Assembly: GCA_029964075.1 (NCBI GenBank)
Contig: CM057147.1
Location: forward strand, 27,487,513-27,551,512
Direction of reading: 5' to 3'
From: Patiria pectinifera
Taxonomy: Eukaryota > Echinodermata > Asteroidea > Valvatida > Asterinidae
Length of the DNA stretch: 64,000 nucleotides
The translations under genes and the position numbers were made by a program. Shown piece after piece: positions 1-13,000 of this stretch (position 1 is the first letter of the stretch; each line of letters starts with the position of its first letter). The notes under the pieces are model-generated. The model was not told where the DNA came from and made no database searches. It saw only the letters and a program-made list of their open reading frames with translations.

Positions 1-124
1 CCGGTCACCGGCGTTAGGCATCTCATGATATTTCTGCCGGTTACCAGTCAATCAAACAGTATGCACTGACCAATTAAATCACGACTTTGGGTCTGGTGAC
101 CACGGTAGCTCGGTCAAACTCATA

Positions 125-742
125 GGGCTGTCCCGACTATTCCGAATATTCAAATATTCGATCATGAACAGAATACTCAAATAGCTTTTGCCAGTTTCAA
201 TATTCGAGGAAAAAAAATACATGCACGTGCACACACAACTTTGATGTCTATTATAAGATGGAAGTTTGCGTCGGGGTGATATAAATCAAATTAGGTTTTG
301 CCCTGCACCGATGTTTAAACACTGTATACTCAGTGTGTTACCTCCCGAGTGAAAGCTGGAAAAAAATCACTCGGTTGGGACTCGAACCCACGACCTCCTG
401 CTTTCTAGTCGGAACTTTGATGTCATTATAACTGTAAAGTTGCGCCGCTTTATTGTCAAGTGCCACTTTTCTTGTTGACGGTGGTTCGTTGTTCCCATCC
501 TTTTAGCAGGTTAAAACCCTCGACACTTATCTAATATTTACTGTAAAACACTGCAGCGGCACATAATATCAATCGCCGCACGCACAGTTTTACCGGCGCG
601 CTTTGAGTGCAACTTTTGACCGGTGTGGCACGCAGCTGCAGCTGGCGTGTGTAAAACCTGATCAGAGAGTTTCAAATGTTCGAAAATTCGGCGAAGCACG
701 GTCTCAAATAATCAAATTTTAAATTATTCTTAAATGGACATC
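125..742. mobile_element. Worn hAT-like element with tRNA-SINE remnant
   Basis: Starts GGGCTGTCCCGACTATTCCG and ends near GGACATCCC, matching the ends of the intact hAT-like MITE at 62109. Inside, 345-420 carries an inverted tRNA-like B box (GGACTCGAACCCACGACC). No clear target duplication remains. Confidence 0.5.
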
Positions 743-827
743 CCAACCAGCTCAGTCAACATCACAGTGAGAACTAGTGGTTACAAATCAAAGGGGGGGG
801 GGAGGGTTTATAAATAATCCAATTTAC

Positions 828-1052
828 CATTGTCTTTCTCAACATCAGGCGAATCGACTCCCTCCTCATTTTCGGCTGCCGTCTCCTCCCTATCTTCTGG
901 GCTCTCCTCCGAGGGCTGATGGGATAGCTTCCCATAATTCCCTCCTTCCGGGTGCGAGCAGGACACCTCGAACCACGGGTTGCGAGAGGTTGTGTCAAAG
1001 GTCAAGGTCAAAGGGGATCGGGTAGCTGGAATTCCTGAAGGCCTTCTGGAGT
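828..1052 (-). CDS. DEPDC5: DEPDC5 exon 24 (probable)
   Basis: 225 nt open in phase 1 in, phase 1 out, with acceptor CTCTAG and donor GTAAAT. It encodes [15 protein letters not shown], which aligns with the DFASFQRKWFEVAF block after the DEP domain, followed by an acidic Glu-rich tail. Similarity is limited, so the edges are less certain. Later exons would lie left of the window. Confidence 0.65.
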
Positions 1053-4000
1053 CTAGAGGACAAAGGAAAAATGGGCCACGAGTTTTAGAACATGCTGGTC
1101 AATGAACAACAGTCATTGTGAATTAACATAGTACCAATTAACATCATGACACTGATCTTGGACTGCACTACATGTATCTATGGTCATGATACAGCTACTG
1201 GACCTGTACCAGGGCCCAATTTGCTAATCACAGAATTCCGCACTTACGACCACAAATTTTGTGCTCACCGCACTAGCAGAAACATTCTGCATTAACCCGT
1301 AAGCGCAGAATCCTTAGTTACGGGATATACGCATGCCGGAAGCAAAAATTCCTTGCTAACGCATGAAATACGTTTACCGTTAGCACAGAATTTTCTGCTA
1401 TGGTAAGCAGGGATTTTTCGGTAACTGTATGCAGAGCCAAGAAATGGGGCCCTGATTAGTTCTTAGCACAGAATTACAATTTGGGGATAAAATAAAGGCT
1501 GCACTTATAAATCAATGACTCTTTTGTATCCTAATTCATCACAAAACTTGCAGCCTTGCAGCCTCTTGTACACTGCAATGCATCTAAATACTGGACTAGA
1601 CTATTCCAACCATTATCACCCACCGTGCATTTGAGGTATTAAAGTCATTCAAGCTACGGTATACAAATATTGAAGGTTTATTAGTGCAATGGTAAGAATA
1701 ATTTTATAAGGCGACAGATGGAATGTTCCCTCCCACAAGGCGTCTGTCAACGAATGAAATTATTCTTTACATTGCACAAGTGTGAAACATTCATTATTTG
1801 TTTTGTACAACACCTGACTGAATCCTCGTCATCTGATTGGTCAGATCCACCAAAAGTGTGACCGTGCCATGAAACTTCCATTTACCGTGGAATGGAACTT
1901 TTATTTCTGCGGTGCAGCTGCGCCTTGCATTGGGACGAATATTTCAATGACACGTGATCAACGACCCACCACACAGATGACGGGTCTTTATTCAGGCGTT
2001 GTATAATTAACCCTAGTTCATGATCAGCCTTGCTCCACGCATGCTGTGGAGCATCGTGGTTTTCCACCTAGCATCTTACCTGGGCTGGTGACTTCTGACT
2101 GTGGTACGAAGCAATAGATGTAGTAACCATACAGGAATGTCTTGTTGGCCGTTGCACTGAAAACAGATCTGATGTGACCCTCCTCCAGAATCGCCTAAGC
2201 CCCAAAAAGAATATCATGAGAAAAACATAACAATCAGCTCATTGTATAGATCAGAAATACTGTCTACAGCCTCAGCTTATAATTTTTAGTTTTAGTTCTT
2301 GAAAACAGTCTAAAAGTAAAAATGGGCGTTCTTGTCTAGGGCTAGGGCTAATCACTGTACACACCAATGGCAAATACAAAAGCCATAGCTACAAAATGCC
2401 ACATTTGGACATAGCCTCATCTAGCAAGTTGGTAGGACTTTGGATGGGTGATTTGGGAGAGGGGGAGGATATTAAATCTTTATATGATGATCGGGTTCAG
2501 CCGAAATTTAATAAAAAGGATCCACAGAAAATATCAAATCTCAAGCAAGAGTTTTTGGCCAAGTTGTAAACTCACCAAAAACTAACAAGTTATGTTATTT
2601 TTTTTTTTTTTACTTGGAAGTGAGTTCGTCTTCTCCATATCCCCACCAGTACAATGGGTATGCTCTTCCTACCTGCATAAGACTCAAAGCCTCATCATGG
2701 CTGACGCTGCCAATCAAGTTTTTCCGTATCCAGGCGACGGCATCTGCCGAGACGAAACAGTCGCCCGGTAGGCCCTTGACGTCACCGGTCATTAAGCTGA
2801 CCCCCTCACTGGAAGAAAAATGGGAAAACAATGAGAGTTAAACAGGGGTGTGAGTGGAGTCCAAAAAAAATAGCTGAAAATAGCTGAACCTGTAAATAAC
2901 CGAACATGCGAGCGCGAAGCGCGAAGCGCGAAGCCCTTATGGCGTGGGGTTCGGGGCCCGCCCAAGGGCCCCGAAATTTTTTTGAAATGTAGATGCTCTG
3001 TGGTGCATTTTAAAGCCTCCTGGCATGCCTGGGCCAACTATTGGTCGAAAATGTTTTGCAATTTATGCATGTTTTTAAGTTAATTTTCCTTCATATTGGC
3101 TTGAAAATGCCTAAATGGCAAACTTGTATATGAAAACTGGGAAATTCGACCACGTTTTCCATATTTTAACTCCTTACTGCAGATGATACACATCGTCATC
3201 GCGTGTCCCGGCTTCTGATCGAGTCGCCTAATTTCTGCCCATTAACCATGTGTTCCATCCAAATCCATTTCCACGGATTCGTAACCTGAGGATCGGTCTT
3301 GTCAATGTCCGTATCAAACTCCAAATCTCTTTGGATAATAACACATTTGTGTTGCACTAACATCTTGCGGAATTAATAATGTAAAACTACGTTCGAAACA
3401 TCTGAAACGACACACTAACGTACTGTATCAGCATGCAGCGGAATACGCAGCAGGATAATGCACACATGAACTTTGCCCCGTACGATGCCCTCTATCGGCG
3501 CGGCGACAATTTACTAGTCTTATTTCAAGGCTTTATATTTGCAACAAGACGATGTTTACAGCGAGTTATTGTGGAGATCATCGCGTGTCACTACATGCAT
3601 AGACACAAGAACGGCCGCAAAGAGTCCCAACGCGCTTCATGGCGCATGTGTGAATATTCATATTTATCTGCAGCCAATCACAGCGCAATGACTGTTGGTT
3701 CCCCGGATGCTGTTTACACGTTGTGTACACACGTTCACGCGGCTTCGAGCTGAAAAATGCATGCACATGGCATCGTATAGTACACATGTACGTATGTACA
3801 ATGTAAATGTGTACATGTACATTGAATACTCGTTTGCACGCACCCCATCCCAGAGCTACGTGTATGTTGTATGTAGAGAGCGGATCGCGTGCGTTCGGCG
3901 GCGGCGGCGGCGGAAAATAAAATGAACGGAAATAAAATCAATGCTTACGCGTGGGGGAAAAAGCGGAGGGAAATCTGGACCATCGGAAGAAAAAAAGCGG

Positions 4001-7000
4001 AAAACAAAATGTGGCACGCAGAACAAAAAAGCGGAAATCCGCTAAATAGCGGAGATTTCACACCCCTGGAACTTAAATGATCATTCTGGACTTGAATCAA
4101 GTGATCCGAGACTCATACTCGGAATTTGACAAAGGTGACTCAAGACCTAGATTCCGACTCAACTCCAGTGACATGACTACAACACTGCTACAAGACTTTG
4201 TTCTACTGCGAATCACTCGAAATTCAACTCACATTGGACTTCTCATGATGGAAGCGACGTGCGACGCAGGCGTCAGCAGAGACAGCTTGTCCGGCTCCGG
4301 TGATCCCGGGCTCTTTGGAAGGAAAACTCCGCCTCCTTCTTCCTTTCCCTTGGCCCCTCCCCCTCCAATGATCCCGATGCTAGCGAGGGCGCTGTTGATG
4401 CTGGCCGTGGACAACATAGGGTTGGGCTGGAAGGTGGTTGGGGTGCTGTCACCGCTGGTGGGCCCGCTGGTGGGCCCGCTGCGGGACTTCAGGCGACGGG
4501 GTGTGGTGGTTTGGGTGGGGTCTCCTACCACTGAGGGCCTCTGGAGAAGAGCCCAAAAATCAACACCAAGAAAAAAATTCATTAGAAATGCTTCAAATCA
4601 CAGTATGCAGGACACACTGTTTTGTCAAGAGCTACCTTGTGGAGTACTCGCACAATTACAGAACAAATAGTACCCCGTAAGTCTGTCTTTGTAACACGGT
4701 ACCCCAGAAGAGAAATTCTGAAGAATAGGGATAAGACGTGGACACTACAAGTACCCTATAAACCACATCTCTAAGATCTGATACACCGTGCCCTCTGGAG
4801 ACATGCACACAATAGGGAACAAAAGATTGTATACGTCTCCACAGGGCAATTTCTATAGATGAATACGTCTCCACAAGGTTTTCATGAAATAGATATATGG
4901 ATTTTACTCAAAAACTAGGAATTTCCAAGGTATGTTGATGTGTCGCAAATGGTAGAGTTTTAGAAAAGGGATATTATTAAGTCCGAATTTCAGCCAAGGA
5001 AATTAATTCTGGTTAAAATAAGAGCATTTTGAAACTGTACTTTCAAACTCGAAAACTTTAGTACACGAGAACAAAGAAGTGTCTCCACAAGGATACAAAT
5101 TTCAGTTTGCGTGGTGCGTGTGTGGGTATGGTGCCAAGTAAACATGATGACATTTCCTCTGAGTGTGCACAAACCTGTAGTGTCTTCATGCAGTGCCAGG
5201 CATATGGCAGCATTAAAAATTGCTGCCAGGCGTACTACAAATTTGATGGGTACTTGCGCTATCATCATGGAGTATGCGCGATATTAATTGTGGGCAAAAT
5301 TTGTCTACTCAAAAAGCCAAAGTAAGGGCAAAAGACATGAGCCCATGACCTCTTGCTACTTGTGCAGATGTCCAAGCACTTGTTAAAAGTTGTAGTCGAG
5401 TCGTCAGAAGCCCATAGTCTGAAGTCGAGAGACAAGCTCTTAAAATGAACTTGTTATTGTTTCATCCCGCTACTAAGGACCTGCCTTCGGATTTGATTTG
5501 TGGGATGGACTTGTGATTAGACTTGCAACTGACTTGTGATGGACTTTGACTGACTCATGATTGACTTGTGATTGACTTGTGATTGACTTGACTTGCGATA
5601 AGACTTTTGACTTGACTTGTGATTAAACTTGTAACCTGACTTGTGACTACCTTGTGATTGACTTGTGATGGAACTGCTATTGACTGGAGATGGACTTGTG
5701 ATTAGACTTGTGATTGCCTTCTGATTGCCGTGTGTTTGGCTTGTGATAGACCTGTGATTAACTAGTTAAGAATTGCGATTAGACTTGTGATTGGCTTGTG
5801 ATGGACTTGTAATGGACTTGTGGTTGGCCAGTGATAGACTTTTATTGACTTGTGACCAACTTGTGATTGACTTGTGATTGACTTGACTTGCGATAAGACT
5901 TTTGATTGGACTTTTGACTTGACTTGTGATTAAACTTGCAACCTGACTTGTGACTACCTTGTGATTGACTTGTGATGAACTGCTATTGACTTGTGATGGA
6001 CTTGTGATTAGACTTGTGATTGCCTTCTGATTGCCGTGTGTTTGGCTTGTGATAGACCTGTGATTAACTAGTTAAAGATTGCGATTAGACATGTGATTGA
6101 CTTGTGATTGACTTGTGATGGACTTGTGATGGACTTGTGATTGACCAGTGATGAACTTTTATTGACTTGTGACTAACTTGTGATTGACTTGTGATTGACT
6201 TGTGATGGACTTGTGATGGACTAGTGTGTACTGAAGGTTGGTCAACACTAACTCACCTGACTTGGAGGTCTACTAGGGGCCCTCCTCTTGCGATTCCACC
6301 CCTCCACAAACCTCAGAAACCCGTCCAGGAGCGTCAATCTCTGAGACATGCTACGCTCCTCAAAGACATCCAGCGGGCCCTGGTAGCCCTGGTCTGACAG
6401 CTTACGGACCAGGGAGGAGGCGGAGGGGAGGAGGATGAAACGACTACGCCAGAACTTCAAGGACTGTGGATGTAAGATCAGAAAAATGAAATGTGTGAAA
6501 AAATGAGAAAAATAAAAAAGTGAGAAAAACGAACAATAAAGTGGAAGAAATTAAACAGACACAAAGTCTGTCGTTTCTTTTTAAAATCTCGGCTTCATCT
6601 CCAGAATCGGCTTCATCCCTTGTTTCAGAATAATTCAAAAGCCTTCAATTGTCAAACCAATAGAAGTAATCTAAACTTCTGCCTCATATGAAAGGATTTG
6701 ATGTTCTTACTGCAAAACAAGGATCAACATTGAACCGGAGTTCACCAAGTACAGGGAGTGTAATCTCCTGAAGCATATGCTGAAGAGAAATCAGCCTTGC
6801 TAGCCAGGCCAGTCTTACGCCGTAAGATGCCCTGGCAAACCGAGTCGGAATATGTACTATTTTGACACTCATTGTCAGCCAATCAGCTGATCTGCGTAGA
6901 CTTTGGGATATTTTCCAATGCACGAGGTATTCACGTATGGAATTATAGGGTAAAGTTTGTTTGCCAAGAGTGCTTTTCAGGACAGCACAAGTTGCTGCCA

Positions 7001-10000
7001 CGTTATTTGGCAGGCGAGGTCTGGGTCAGCATTTGTAACGAGCAATCTGATTGGTCAGAAATCATGTCAGTCCATATTTGGGGATATGAATAATTAATAT
7101 CATGAATAATTAGTTCCAAATAGCCAATGGGAAAACAGGAATGTGGCCATACATATGTTGTGTTACGTTCACTGAATATGACAAAGGTCAAAATAAAAAA
7201 GATATGGACTCGGTTTACCGTGGTGCCGTCTTACGACATACGTGAGTAGGAGTACCCTAGCTAGTGAGGATGGAGACAAAACCATGATTGCAACAAACCT
7301 CCTATGACCTTTAACCTCTCACCTCTTGAAGGTCAAATCCTTCCCTGGTGGCCTCGCCGCCGAGGCAGATGTAGTTATCCCGATGATTCCACTTGTTGTC
7401 CACGGGCTTGTGGTAGACCCTGGTGTGGGCAGTCTCGTAGCCAGATTTACGTATCGCCCAGAGGCGATAGGAGTAACCCAGCTTGGGACTTGTTCTCGGT
7501 TTTCTAGGAAATAAAAAAAGGAAGACATATTGAGGGTTTTTAAAGTAAATACAAGGCACCACATGTCCAAATGTCACTTGAGAAGTGGCTACAGAATAGG
7601 GGATGAAAGGGAAATTAAGCAAAGTTTTTTTTAAACCTTTGCGAGATTAAAAAATAATAAATGATAAACTGCAGCAAAATGGGAGAAAATAATACTGGAC
7701 TTAGGAATAAAGACGATGAGAAAAAATCACAACAACTTTTTTTGGGTCAAATTTATTTTAATTATCTGTTTGTGTTATTTTCAAGCTGTTTGTTTTTAAA
7801 GCACTTACCTTGCATTGTACCGGACTATCTCCACACTTTTCATGTCTGGTTTGAGGATAATCTTGTGATAGGTTTGGCCGTAGCTCAATATGTACTCATG
7901 CTGTTTACAAAAAAAAAATTAGAAATTTAAAACAGAAAAACAAAGAAATTGACTGGAGTGAGATTTGAACCTGCGACAAAAAAAATGCTCGAAAAGCAAA
8001 TAATCCTATGACTTTTAATATTGATTAACATTTTGCAATTGACAAGCTGATATATTAAGGGAATAAATATGTAATGTTTTTAAACAATACATTTCAAACC
8101 AGCTAGGGGCCTGGACACAGATAATTCAGTACTTGTTTAAAACTGGCCAAGCACATATTTATTCCCATTCATAAATACCTTTCGGTCAAAAAGTCAAAAC
8201 AAGTCAAAAATTCACAAATTTTCAACAGTTTTGTTCAACATTTTACTTCATGTTTTGTGAAACACCCCTCGGGCCATGGTATGTGCCTCGCGTGCGTAGT
8301 GCTAATAATCTCCTTATATGGCAATTATGGAGCAGTTATTTTTAAAACCAGCCAGTGTTTTATCAGCGGTTTCAAAACACCCATGTGACGGGCTCTTGAC
8401 CAATAGGAATGGGTAAACTGTCTTAGGTAATATGAATAGCACAATAATGACAGTCAAAGTGTCGGTAGTTTGGTTCAAATATTGAGGAATACTGTTTTAC
8501 TCTGTCGTATTAAAGCAATCAGTTCCACACATACACAGAAGTAATGAAGAATTCTTTTATCTCTCACGCCTTAAAAACTGATATCATTTTGGTTCCCTGG
8601 GGACACATTCAGGAAAAGAAAAGAAACTAATGCCAGGCAACACTCACCTTGCTTGGGTTAGTGACCAGAGGAAGATGGCTGCTTCCTTTGTGTGCCAGGC
8701 TTGCAATCTCAGACCGGGGCAGGACTATCAGTTGATAATTCTGTCAGCAAAAACATCAAAACGACTTGAAAGGGAGCTGGGATTTTTGCCTCTTTTAATT
8801 ATTATTTTTTAAAAGAACCCATCGCATGTTGCAGTCATCACACACGACATTTTTGTCAATCTACACAATGACTTTGTTAAATTCAAATTTGAAATTTTAA
8901 AATATTGCAAACCATATCACTTTCAATATAGGTTTTCCCGTCCAATTCCCCAACCTGTTCATTCAATCAGATGGAACGTTCATTCCAATTTGCGAGGTTT
9001 CAGAGATCTGGTATGAGTGCAGTTTCATTGAGTATGTGCTACATTTGTAAATGTGTGCACCGACTTGAATTCCCGGGCCCAAAATCCAAAACTCATGAAA
9101 GTCAATGCAGAAGTCACGTAATTTGCTGCCTGCATTTTAAGCATGAACGAAGATACCCGGAATTATTTTGAACTTTCGTTAGTTTCAACTAAGTGTGAAA
9201 ATGTTTGCACATTTTTATACTTATTTGAATAAATATTCTGTCTGATTGAATGAATAAATTGTGAAATTAGACGAGAAAACCTTTATTTGAAAAATTATAT
9301 TAATTTCCTTGTAAGGAGAGCCGTGTCCTAGTGGTCTGGAACATTAAAATTTGTGGTCTGCGGGTAATTCTGCAGGTTGTGAGTTCGAGTCCAGCCTGGG
9401 GTCATGGTGCGTGTGCCCTTAGAGAAGGCACTTTGTCACTCATTGCTTCTCTCCACCCAGGAGTGAATGGGTACCTGGGAAGTCAGAGTTGGTTACTGTG
9501 AGAGGTTGATTACGGCCAAGAGCGCCGAAATGGCTGCCTACTGGCCGTGTATGCTCCCCAGGGAGTTGAGAAGGTTTCAGGAGTGTTTGCCCTTTGAACA
9601 GGGGTAATATTAATTGTAAAACACTTTGATACCCCATTTAAAAGCGCTATATAAATGCCTGTTATTAAGGATGTAAGGAAGAAAGGACCATTTTAGTGGA
9701 AGGTTTTCAATACAGGAATAAAAAGCAGAGTGGTCTTGGGCCGAATAACATGACTATGGCTAACAGTAATACACAATCTATGGGAAGTGGATTCAGCCGC
9801 TGTCATAGACGCATGAGTTATGGCCAGCCGTAGTCACTCATTCAGCCATAGCCATACCTGGATGAGACGCTGGGAGACCAGCTCCTCAAACGCACTCTGG
9901 ATGGTTTTACCAGACGGGGAGAATGCCTCGTCCCCATCGTCAGGGATAATATCCAGGGTGTGAGGACTCTCTAGATAGTCCATCTCTAAGGTCTTCTTGT

Positions 10001-13000
10001 CAGGGTAGAAGTCTGTCGTGATCGGGAAACATGCCGTCGCAGTCAGGGACTTCCAGTCCACACCTGAAGAAAATTACAAATAATTTATTCCTTTTTTGAA
10101 GGCTACATATGAAATTTCTGCATTGGGGAGATGATTACTTTAATAGTGGGCTTTGCTCTTAGCAGAAAATGAATTTGTGATAAGCACTGTATACTTAGTT
10201 CTGTCCCATAGCTTATGAGAAAGAGTTCATAAACTTTTATAAAATTGTATCAGCTGTTAACGACTCTGAACCACTCAACCTGCGTGTTTGCCAGAATCGG
10301 CTGGCCAGCTTGTATCTAATATTTTGGAAGACTTTGACATCAGCACATTATTTCTTATACTGGAAATGCTGCTAATTTGCACAGAGATTGTTGGCTGTAA
10401 GCAGATCACACTAATGGCAGACTAATAGTGGACTTACTGCGCAGAAGCATTTTATTAAAAAAGAAGAAGAAATTTCCACTACCATGTACGCCGTGCTGTG
10501 AAATATGTTGATAAAAGTTGGCCATTATTTAAGGCTACAGTTAGCACTGAATATCTGATACAAAAGGCAATATATATAAAGGTGCTAGTATCATCAAACT
10601 TCAAAAGTTTTTACCACTATACTTAGAAGCGTTCAGAATACTTTTTTTTGTACAAAATGCTCTAATTCCTATTCATAATCAAAAGCCTAACTACTCTGAC
10701 CTCAATTAGTAGTTCTTGCAGCTTTAATTACTATGTACCACATAATATTTCAGTACACTTTTTGGATTTTTGCAAAAGGACTTAACTTCAACACTGTTTA
10801 CAATAAAAGACAGCAAAAATTTGGGGTCGTTAATCGTCGCACCTGTTTGGAGGAATGGTGTCCATGCCTGCTCTCCGGTAATGCCCCATCCACAGCCAAT
10901 CCGACGCTTCAAGTTGACCATCAAGCTGCCAATTCTGCTGGGTGATTCTAAACAAAGCAAAATGTAAACATCATTATTGAAAAGAAAAGAAAATGCACTT
11001 ACACTACAAAGCAACACTTTCAAGCCCACTTCCTTGTCAAAATCAATGGACTCCATAATTTTTTGTGGGAAAACTGGTATATTTCCATGGAATATTTTTA
11101 AATGACAACAGCCCTCATTATCAAAATAAAGAATTGTACGGCCTTTTCATCTTTAAGGAACTGTCTTGTAAAATGAACCAAATAAAATATCTTAGAATTT
11201 CTAAGAAAAACATTAAGAAAGCCAACAAATACAAACTGAGTAGTTTGTCCAACCCCCAACCCCTCTGAAAAGGGCACATTTTTAAGATCATCTCAACTAC
11301 AACTCTGTCGACAACACACGATTCTGTGCAATCTTAGTCAAAACAAAATCACACTTCTTGTGCAAACGGTGGCTGCTCCTCATTGGCCATAGTGGCTTCA
11401 TACACTCAACCAAAAAAGAAAGTCCCCCCCTTCCAATACTTTTTTGTCTAACTCAAAAACTACTGGGCACATCTTGCTCAAATTATGACTGATCAGTGCA
11501 GAAATTCCTTAGCAATCCAGCCATACTCTTTATTTGACCCAAAATGGTAATAATGTGTACGAATTTATGCAATTTATGACAAATGATACCGAAAACAGTT
11601 GTACTTTTGTATACATGTACGTGCATGTTGCGGTTCACACTCACTTTGCAAGTGTACAAAAGTGCAACTTTTTTTTCCGGTACCACTTGTCATCAATTGC
11701 ATCATTTTGCACACATTATCACGGTTTTGGGCCAAACAAAGAGTATGGCTGGATTGCTAAGGAAGTTTTGCACTGATCAGTCGTAATTTAAGCAAGATGG
11801 GTCCAGTAGTTTTTGAGTTAGACCAAAAAGTATTACGGGGGGACTTTCTTTTTTGGTTGAGTGTATCTAGCAGCATGCAGAACAATCTTTAGGCTTGCAA
11901 TCTTCAAGCCAAATGAAATAGTTCCAAACTATGGCTGTGCATTATTGGGTATTTCTCTATCTTTCAGCAACTCCAAAGTCAGGGATCCAAACTCAGGCTA
12001 AAGCCAAAGCCGGAGGGAAAAAAACCAAAGTTTCAGAAATGGCCTTGCTCTCCATGACCTATGACCTTACCATCTGCTGTAGTCTCCTCCGCAGCGGACT
12101 CATTGTACAGACTAGAGGCACTGGAGGAGGAGCTGAGTTCACTGCCGCTGCCCCCGCTAGACTCCATCAGGCTCTGGGAGCTGGACCTGTGATGAAGTTG
12201 AATCACGTCGCCATGGGGACCTGCCATGGAAACAAGCCATTTTTATTGGTCAATTTTGTAAATCTAAATCCACAACGTCTTACTTTACTTGAGCATTAGG
12301 TATTCTTTTGAAACCCTCATTATCATTATGATATTTTCATCATCATGTACCCTCTTCAATTTAATAGCAACTCACATTTTTCTGCTTATAATAGAAGAAG
12401 CAAATTGCTTTAATGTAAAATGTATTTCTCAAACAGTTGCTCAGTTACACACCCAAAATGGGCCAAAAAAAAACCATCTTCCCTTTTTTAACATTTGCCT
12501 ATGCATGAGGATAATCATTTTCATTGTTATGACTGGTGTTTCCTTGAAAGGATTGCTCCCATTTTGACTGGATTAATACCTTCTTATGGTTTCTTAGTGC
12601 TTTAAGCCTAAGGCTTCCGGTCCTGTCAGTTAAGCATGAAAATCTTTCCAAACCCTTTAGCACCTGTACTACATTGTATTACATTGCATTACATTGTGTA
12701 AATTAAATCATAAACAGTGCAGGGCAGTTTTTGGCATTAAAGGGAGTAACAAGCACAGGCAGGGTGGTTTAATGCAGAACAGAGACTGTACGTTTAAAAG
12801 TGGCTGGGGGCCTGGTGCGAGCCGATACTGGTCAAGCACATATTTATTCCAATTCATAAATACCTTTTGGTCAAAAACTCAAAACAAGTCCAACATTATA
12901 AATTTCCAACAATTTTTACTTCAGTATTGCGAAGCACCCCTCTAGCTATGTTTACGGTATGTGCCTCGTGCGAGTAGTACTAAAACATCTCCTTATATGG

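Noticed and set aside
2842-4070. CpG-rich segment considered as a CpG-island promoter
   Set aside because: It is bounded by inverted-repeat ends and lies mid-gene; related GGGGCCC segments recur at 46.8-47.2 kb, so it is repeat-derived.
4077-4670. 197-codon plus-strand frame
   Set aside because: It overlaps the minus-strand DEPDC5 exon 21, which has homology and correct splice phases; the plus frame is its shadow.
5490-6232. Considered a CRISPR-like or telomeric array
   Set aside because: Units of about 11 bp with no unique spacers and no telomere motif; a plain minisatellite.
11483-11786. Two similar 67-codon frames on opposite strands
   Set aside because: They mirror each other because the DNA is a foldback element; not genes.
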